In this document: positions 59,782 through 64,000 of the stretch, in pieces
Position numbering within the stretch: position 1 is the first letter of the stretch
Layout: each line of letters begins with the position of its first letter
Source: Aestuariibius insulae
Lineage (GTDB): Bacteria > Pseudomonadota > Alphaproteobacteria > Rhodobacterales > Rhodobacteraceae
NCBI RefSeq assembly: GCF_040783535.2
Contig: NZ_JBFONW020000001.1
Location: forward strand, 1,054,001 to 1,118,000
DNA length: 64,000 nucleotides
Reading direction: 5' to 3'
The notes under the pieces: model-generated
Database searches by the model: none
What the model was told of the DNA's origin: nothing
The model's input: only the letters and a program-made list of their open reading frames with translations
Position numbers and translations under genes: made by a program

Positions 59782-60444
59782 ATGCGTAAATCCCTGAATC
59801 TGGCCCTCTGGGCCATCTGCCTGGCAGCCCTCGCGGTCCTTGGCTGGCTCTCTTTGGGCCGCCCAGCGATCCAAACGCGGGTTCAGGATCTGCTCTCGAA
59901 CGGAGAGATCTGGCGCTCTATCGGCCTTCAGATCGTCCTGCCGATTGCCGCAAACGTGCTCCTGATCACGGTCATCACCTGGCTCGCTTTCCGTGGCCGC
60001 GACCGCAAAGAGCAGGTCATCGCGGGCAAGAAGACCCTCTTTCTCAAACCCGGAGCATTCTGGATCGGAACGATTTCCTGCCTGGCGCTGGTCTCGCTCT
60101 TCCTCTGGGTCGCACTCACTCTCCCGGACAAACCCATCCGCTGGGTCGGATACGCCTTTGCAGGCCTCTTCAGCTATATCTTCATTTGGCTCCTGCGCGC
60201 CCGCGTCGCCTATGACGATTATGCCGTCTCGGTCATAGGCTGGACGCTCCGCAGAACAGAATATCGCTGGTCCGATCTCGTCCGCATCGATCACATCACG
60301 GGATCGCTCGAATACCACTTCATCTTCGATCCCGGAGGCCGCGCCCGCGTCAGTCAGGTCTTCTCGGATGTCGATGATCTGCTCACCGTCGCGCTGCGCC
60401 AAAGCAACCTGATGATCCCGCCAGAGCTGCGCTCTTCCGCCTGA
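59782..60444 (+). CDS. Hypothetical membrane protein (four membrane segments)
   Basis: A 220-residue protein. Membrane segments are near residues 8-24, 48-70, 95-113 and 120-137, followed by a C-terminal soluble domain of about 80 residues (DDYAVSVIGWTLRRTEYRWSDLVRIDHI) whose strand pattern resembles a PH-like domain. The start at 59782 has only a weak GAAAGAC upstream. I do not recognise a family; the layout resembles the membrane protein at 54830. Confidence 0.72.
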   Translation: MRKSLNLALWAICLAALAVLGWLSLGRPAIQTRVQDLLSNGEIWRSIGLQIVLPIAANVLLITVITWLAFRGRDRKEQVIAGKKTLFLKPGAFWIGTISCLALVSLFLWVALTLPDKPIRWVGYAFAGLFSYIFIWLLRARVAYDDYAVSVIGWTLRRTEYRWSDLVRIDHITGSLEYHFIFDPGGRARVSQVFSDVDDLLTVALRQSNLMIPPELRSSA

Positions 60445-60817
60445 GGCAGACGGGTAGGTTGGCTCGTCCAATGGCGAGTTGGACAATTCTGACCCAATCC
60501 GCACCATTGTTTCCGTGAAATCGAGAATGTTGCACGACGAACCATCGTCCGATCCGTTAACCCGGGACCTTTGCGAAAATCCACCGACCGGATACCGACG
60601 TAATACCGACCGGATACCGAACAGGCGTTTTGTCGCAAGGCCCTGCAATTAAGGGTGATTCGCGCAGATTACCCCGACGCCTGATAATCCGCTGCATCCG
60701 GATCGGTATAAAAGGACAGCGCCGCTCCGCCGATCCCCGCCCCGCGCCGCTGCGTCGCAATGGTCAGTCCTGTCCCGGCGCGGTATCAAAGCGCATTGTT
60801 CTTGCTGGACGACCGAC
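60445..60817. other. Intergenic region with the third repeat copy
   Basis: Apart from the iteron element at 60574-60620 I see no gene. Stretches on both sides, such as CCGTTAACC before it and ACAGGCGTT after it (60621-60629), also occur around copy 1, at 7600-7608 for the latter. Minus-strand frames here are products of the repeat and are not called. Confidence 0.5.
60574..60620 (+). repeat. Dispersed iteron element, copy 3
   Basis: ACCGACCGGATACCGA at 60583-60598 and 60605-60620, separated by CGTAAT, and preceded by CGAAAATCC. Same orientation and same 22-bp period as the copies at 7533 and 33890. Confidence 0.85.
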
Positions 60818-61396
60818 ATGATCAGATCTCTCATGACCCTGCTTTTGCTGGGCTTTCTCGCTGCGTGCGATCCTGCCGCCGATGTCACGCGCGCCTCTCA
60901 GGGCGCCGATAGCATCGACCTGCCGCCGGGAACCGCTCCGGCTTTCGGCCAGATGGCGCGCAGATGCGGCGTCGACGTCACCCGCGGGGCTGAGAAGGTC
61001 GGCCGTTTTCCCGATACACGCCAAGGGGTTACGCTCTATGACAGCAACCCCCAAAGCACCCAGATGCGCCCGTTTTTCCTGACCGGATTTGCCGATAATT
61101 GTCCCCGCCAATTCATGGCCGCCCTTGTCACGACAGGCACTCCCGGAGGCCACGAATTCGTCCGTTACGAAGCCACTCCGGCCTCCGTTGCCTACAGCCC
61201 GACCGATACCGCCTACGAGCGGATCAAGCGCGCGACCTGCGGTGCGGGTAAAGGCAAACCTTGCGGTAACCGCTTGTCACGGCTAGAAAAACAGATGGCG
61301 TTCTTCATCGCTTACCAGCGCTTCGGCACCAACGAGAGCTGGGCGGAATTCCTCGTACATAACCGAAACCTGATCGCTGCCTCCCTTGAGAATTAG
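60818..61396 (+). CDS. Hypothetical lipoprotein
   Basis: A 192-residue lipoprotein: the signal peptide MIRSLMTLLLLGFLAAC carries a lipobox LAAC, with Cys17 the acylation site. The mature protein has four further Cys (RRCGVDV, NCPRQF, TCGAGKG, PCGNRL), probably disulfide-bonded in the periplasm. I do not recognise a named family. Another small membrane protein follows 45 bases later on the same strand. Confidence 0.82.
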   Translation: MIRSLMTLLLLGFLAACDPAADVTRASQGADSIDLPPGTAPAFGQMARRCGVDVTRGAEKVGRFPDTRQGVTLYDSNPQSTQMRPFFLTGFADNCPRQFMAALVTTGTPGGHEFVRYEATPASVAYSPTDTAYERIKRATCGAGKGKPCGNRLSRLEKQMAFFIAYQRFGTNESWAEFLVHNRNLIAASLEN

Positions 61397-61441
61397 GGGC
61401 TAGGCCATCAATATGACACGGTCGGGTAGGAGGGTTCCGGT

Positions 61442-61603
61442 ATGACAGACATCGTACTCATCGCGCTTCTTATCGGAGTGGTCGCCGTCGCCGTCCTCTA
61501 TCTGACGGCCAAGTCCCGGATCGCGCGCCGTCCGGACAAGCCCACGGAAGAGTCTGAAATCATTCTGGAAAACTCCGAAGACGAAACGGATCGCCGCGAC
61601 TGA
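61442..61603 (+). CDS. Small single-span membrane protein, 53 residues
   Basis: The ATG at 61442 is preceded by a strong AGGAGG, and the frame ends at TGA 61601-61603. One N-terminal membrane segment (IVLIALLIGVVAVAVLYL, residues 4-21) is followed by a basic junction and an acidic tail (EESEIILENSEDETD). The ribosome-binding site and the clear topology argue for a real gene. The function is unknown. It is convergent with slyX, four bases between stops. Confidence 0.72.
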   Translation: MTDIVLIALLIGVVAVAVLYLTAKSRIARRPDKPTEESEIILENSEDETDRRD

Positions 61604-61607
61604 TCCT

Positions 61608-61814
61608 TCAGTAATGCGGCGGACGCTCGTCCCCCAGAACGACGCCTCCACCGCCCTCGGCTTCCCGTCCGGCCTCCCGCTCCATCAGCATCTGCACCCG
61701 CCGCTGCAAGACGGCGATCTCGGCATCCTGCCGGGCGACGATTTCGCTCAGATCGTCGGTCACCTTGGACAGCTCCGCGATCCGCTCTTCGAGTTTTACC
61801 AGATCCGATGTCAT
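61608..61814 (-). CDS. slyX: SlyX family protein
   Basis: A 68-residue protein. The N-terminal coiled coil (LVKLEERIAELSKVTDDLSEIVARQDAEIAVLQRRVQML) and the conserved C-terminal PPHY identify SlyX. The Gly-rich link between them (EAEGGGGVVLGDER) is somewhat long. Its role is unknown in most species. Divergent from hisS, whose ATG is 103 bases away. Confidence 0.92.
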   Translation of the reverse strand: MTSDLVKLEERIAELSKVTDDLSEIVARQDAEIAVLQRRVQMLMEREAGREAEGGGGVVLGDERPPHY

Positions 61815-61916
61815 TTCAGCACCTTACACTGCGTCGCCCCATAAGCCGTGCGGCAACTGTTGCCCCGCGCGACACCCCACGCTAGACGGCTCGCGCACGA
61901 TCCGGAAGGCATCCCG

Positions 61917-63401
61917 ATGGCCAAAGTCAAGAAACAGCCCCGCCCCAAAGCGGCCAACCCGCGCGGTCTGCGCGACTATTTCGGCGCCGAGGTCACGGCC
62001 CGGACCGACATGCTGCGCACTATCGCCGAGGTCTACCACCGCTACGGTTTTGATGCCCTCGAAAGCCCCGCGATCGAGACGGTCGAGGCCCTGGGCTCCT
62101 TTTTGCCCGACGTAGATCGCCCCAACGCGGGCATCTTCGCCTTCCAGGAACCGGGCGAGGAGGACGGCGACTGGCTTGCCCTCCGCTACGATCTGACGGC
62201 CCCGCTGGCGCGCGTCTACGCCCAACACCGTAATGACTTGCCGACCCCGTACCGCCGCTTCGCGATGGGCCCGGTCTGGCGCAACGAAAAGCCGGGGCCG
62301 GGCCGGTTTCGCCAGTTCTATCAATGTGATGCGGATACCGTCGGCACGGCCTCAATGGCCGCCGACGCCGAGATCTGCGCCATGCTCGCCGACACGCTCG
62401 AGGCTCTTGGGCTGGGCGGGCAATACGTGATCCGCATCAACAACCGCAAGGTCCTGAACGGCGTGATGGAGGCGGCGGGTCTGTCCGAAAGTCACGAGAC
62501 CGAACGCGGCATCGTCTTGCGCGCCATCGACAAGCTCGACCGCCTTGGCCCGGACGGAGTCCGCGCCCTGCTCAGCGAAGGCCGCAAGGACGAGAGCGGC
62601 GATTTCACTAAGGGAGCCGGACTGTTGCCGGACCAGACCGATACCATCATGGCTTTCATGGATGCGCGCCGCGACACCGGAGCGGACACGGTCGCCCGCC
62701 TCCGCGAGATCGTCGGCACCTCCCAGATTGGTCTCGACGGCGTGGAAGAACTCGCCCAGATCGCGACGCTTCTCGAGGCTCAGGGCTACGGGCCAGACCG
62801 CATCCTCATCGACCCCGCCACTGTCCGCGGCCTTGGCTACTACACCGGTCCCGTCTACGAGGCCGAGCTGACCTTCGAAGTCACTGACGAAAAAGGACAA
62901 CCCCGCCAGTTCGGTTCTGTCGCGGGCGGCGGGCGCTATGACGATCTGGTCAAACGGTTCACCGGTCAGGCCGTTCCCGCCACGGGCATTTCCATCGGCG
63001 TCGACCGTCTGCTCGCCGCGCTGCATGCGACGGGCGGCACAGAGGCTAAGGTCCAAGGCCCGGTCGTCGTCACCGTCATGGACCGGAACCGCCTGGCTGA
63101 CTATCAAACCATGGTCACCGAGCTGCGAACCGCAGGCATCCGCGCTGAGCTCTATCTCGGCAATCCCAAGAACTTCGGAAACCAGCTGAAATACGCCGAT
63201 AAACGCAAGAGTCCCGCCGCCATCATCCAAGGCGAGGACGAGGCCGCGCGGGGCGTCGTCCAGATCAAGGACCTCATCCTCGGCGCCGAACTCTCGGAGA
63301 CGGCGACGCTGGAGGAATGGAAGGACAATCCATCCCAGATCGAGGTGCCTCGAACGGATCTTGTTGCGCAAATCCAGAAGATTCTTGCACGGCACAGCTG
63401 A
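61917..63401 (+). CDS. hisS: Histidyl-tRNA synthetase
   Basis: A 494-residue class II synthetase of the alphaproteobacterial type. Motif 1 region is NPRGLRDYFGAEV; motif 2 is YRRFAMGPVWRNEKPGPGRFRQFYQCD; the His-specific loop RGLGYYTGPVYE and motif 3 AGGGRYDDL and GISIGVDRL follow. ATG 61917 follows GGAAGG; the frame is open to 61848. It charges tRNA-His. It is followed after one base by hisZ, the common alphaproteobacterial pairing. Confidence 0.96.
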   Translation: MAKVKKQPRPKAANPRGLRDYFGAEVTARTDMLRTIAEVYHRYGFDALESPAIETVEALGSFLPDVDRPNAGIFAFQEPGEEDGDWLALRYDLTAPLARVYAQHRNDLPTPYRRFAMGPVWRNEKPGPGRFRQFYQCDADTVGTASMAADAEICAMLADTLEALGLGGQYVIRINNRKVLNGVMEAAGLSESHETERGIVLRAIDKLDRLGPDGVRALLSEGRKDESGDFTKGAGLLPDQTDTIMAFMDARRDTGADTVARLREIVGTSQIGLDGVEELAQIATLLEAQGYGPDRILIDPATVRGLGYYTGPVYEAELTFEVTDEKGQPRQFGSVAGGGRYDDLVKRFTGQAVPATGISIGVDRLLAALHATGGTEAKVQGPVVVTVMDRNRLADYQTMVTELRTAGIRAELYLGNPKNFGNQLKYADKRKSPAAIIQGEDEAARGVVQIKDLILGAELSETATLEEWKDNPSQIEVPRTDLVAQIQKILARHS

Positions 63402-63402
63402 C

Positions 63403-64000
63403 ATGACCGTCCCCGCTATCCGCGCCGAAGCCGCGCGCCTTCTCGCGCATTTCACTAGCCAGGGCGCTCAACCTTTCGAGACGGGTATCCTGCAACCCGC
63501 CGAGACGCTCCTTGATCTGTATGGAGAGGATATCCGCGCCCGCGCCTACACCACGCAGGATCCCCAGCGGGGCGAGATGATGCTGCGGCCCGATTTCACC
63601 GTCCCGCTCGTGCAGTGGCATATGGAGAACGGCGCCGATCCCGCGCGCTATGCCTATGCCGGAGAGGTCTTCCGCCGTCAGGAAGATCACCCGGACCGGC
63701 CTACCGAATACCTTCAGATCGGGTTCGAGATCTTCGATGGATCCGACCCGGCCCAGGCCGATGCCGAGGCCTTCGCGACGATCCGTGACGCGCTTGGCCC
63801 GCTGACGCCGTCGACCGGGGATCTCGGGATCCTGACCGCCGCCATTGACGGATTGGCGACGACAGACGCACGCAAACAGGCGCTCAAGCGGCATATCTGG
63901 CGGCCCGCCCGCTTCCGGGCGCTTCTAGCCCGATACAGCGCCGAAACCCCCGCCAGAGAGGCGATCCGGTCCGAGGCCCCCCTGATCGGCAAGCGTAGCG
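63403..64000 (+). CDS. hisZ: ATP phosphoribosyltransferase regulatory subunit (partial)
   Basis: The first 199 codons of hisZ; the gene runs past the window end. It is a HisS-like paralogue without the catalytic motifs: YTTQDPQRGEMMLRPDFTVPL and RYAYAGEVFRRQEDHPDRPTEYLQIGFEIF are the HisZ versions of motif 2. HisZ activates the short form of HisG in the first step of histidine synthesis. hisG would be expected just downstream. The start at 63403 is one base after the hisS stop (TGACATG). Confidence 0.93.
   Translation, partial: MTVPAIRAEAARLLAHFTSQGAQPFETGILQPAETLLDLYGEDIRARAYTTQDPQRGEMMLRPDFTVPLVQWHMENGADPARYAYAGEVFRRQEDHPDRPTEYLQIGFEIFDGSDPAQADAEAFATIRDALGPLTPSTGDLGILTAAIDGLATTDARKQALKRHIWRPARFRALLARYSAETPAREAIRSEAPLIGKRS

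Overview
The window reads as a chromosomal segment of a marine-type alphaproteobacterium of the Rhodobacterales (Roseobacter/Paracoccus relatives). The grounds are high G+C with strong third-position GC, a FYDLN-acid protein, a choXWV choline transporter, Hint-domain proteins typical of this group, fused MrpA/B, an unlinked hisS-hisZ pair, a SlyX small protein and a PhoX-type Tat phosphatase. This is inference from gene content; no rRNA is present. One tRNA gene is seen, tRNA-Ala(GGC). There is no CRISPR array, no complete IS element and no recognisable prophage.

Layout. 1-5.9 kb: a catabolic cassette (end of a TRAP large permease, an MBL-fold protein, an FAD monooxygenase-like protein, DUF2783) facing a three-gene SsuABC/TauABC-like ABC importer. 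5.9-7.7 kb: an A+T-richer patch with a Hint-domain protein apparently broken by a frameshift, then the first copy of a dispersed repeat. 7.7-15.2 kb: a CHCC zinc-finger protein, an orphan ABC-2 ATPase, the choline importer choXWV, a dimethylglycine/sarcosine dehydrogenase-like flavoprotein and a GntR regulator. 15.2-20.1 kb: a YgjP-type metallopeptidase, the FYDLN protein, tRNA-Ala, a TopAI(YjhX)/YjhQ toxin-antitoxin pair, an SH3 lipoprotein and PhoX behind a Pho-box-like promoter. 20.2-26.4 kb: the complete Mrp (Mnh) Na+/H+ antiporter operon, with a potentially structured leader. 26.4-31.3 kb: a serine hydrolase, a YbdK-type ligase, a Phd/Doc module and lepA. 31.3-33.2 kb: a low-G+C island with a small DNA methyltransferase-like protein and a winged-helix protein, then GC-rich non-coding DNA. 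33.2-40.4 kb: small envelope proteins, a pesticin-like muramidase coupled to a secreted protein, glyA, nadK and panCB. 40.6-43.9 kb: a second dimethylglycine-dehydrogenase-like flavoprotein and a second Hint protein. 44.6-54.6 kb: xanthine dehydrogenase xdhABC in line with a BMP-family nucleoside/purine ABC transporter. 54.8-64 kb: a zinc-ribbon membrane protein, a VOC protein, dnaE, small membrane proteins and lipoproteins, slyX, hisS and the start of hisZ.

How the genes fit together. Choline uptake, two N-methyl-glycine dehydrogenases and serine hydroxymethyltransferase suggest use of choline/betaine-derived methyl groups, although the Bet enzymes are not here. The xdh-BMP cluster suggests import and oxidation of purines as a nitrogen source.

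Points most worth a second look are: a dispersed element built on paired 16-bp iterons with a 22-bp period, in three intergenic copies all in one orientation; in-frame extra segments in both xdhA and xdhB that carry the same 23-bp motif; the frameshifted Hint gene and a Hint protein lacking its nucleophile; a 40-bp perfect palindrome across the lepA stop codon at the edge of the low-G+C island; and a possible muramidase/immunity gene pair.
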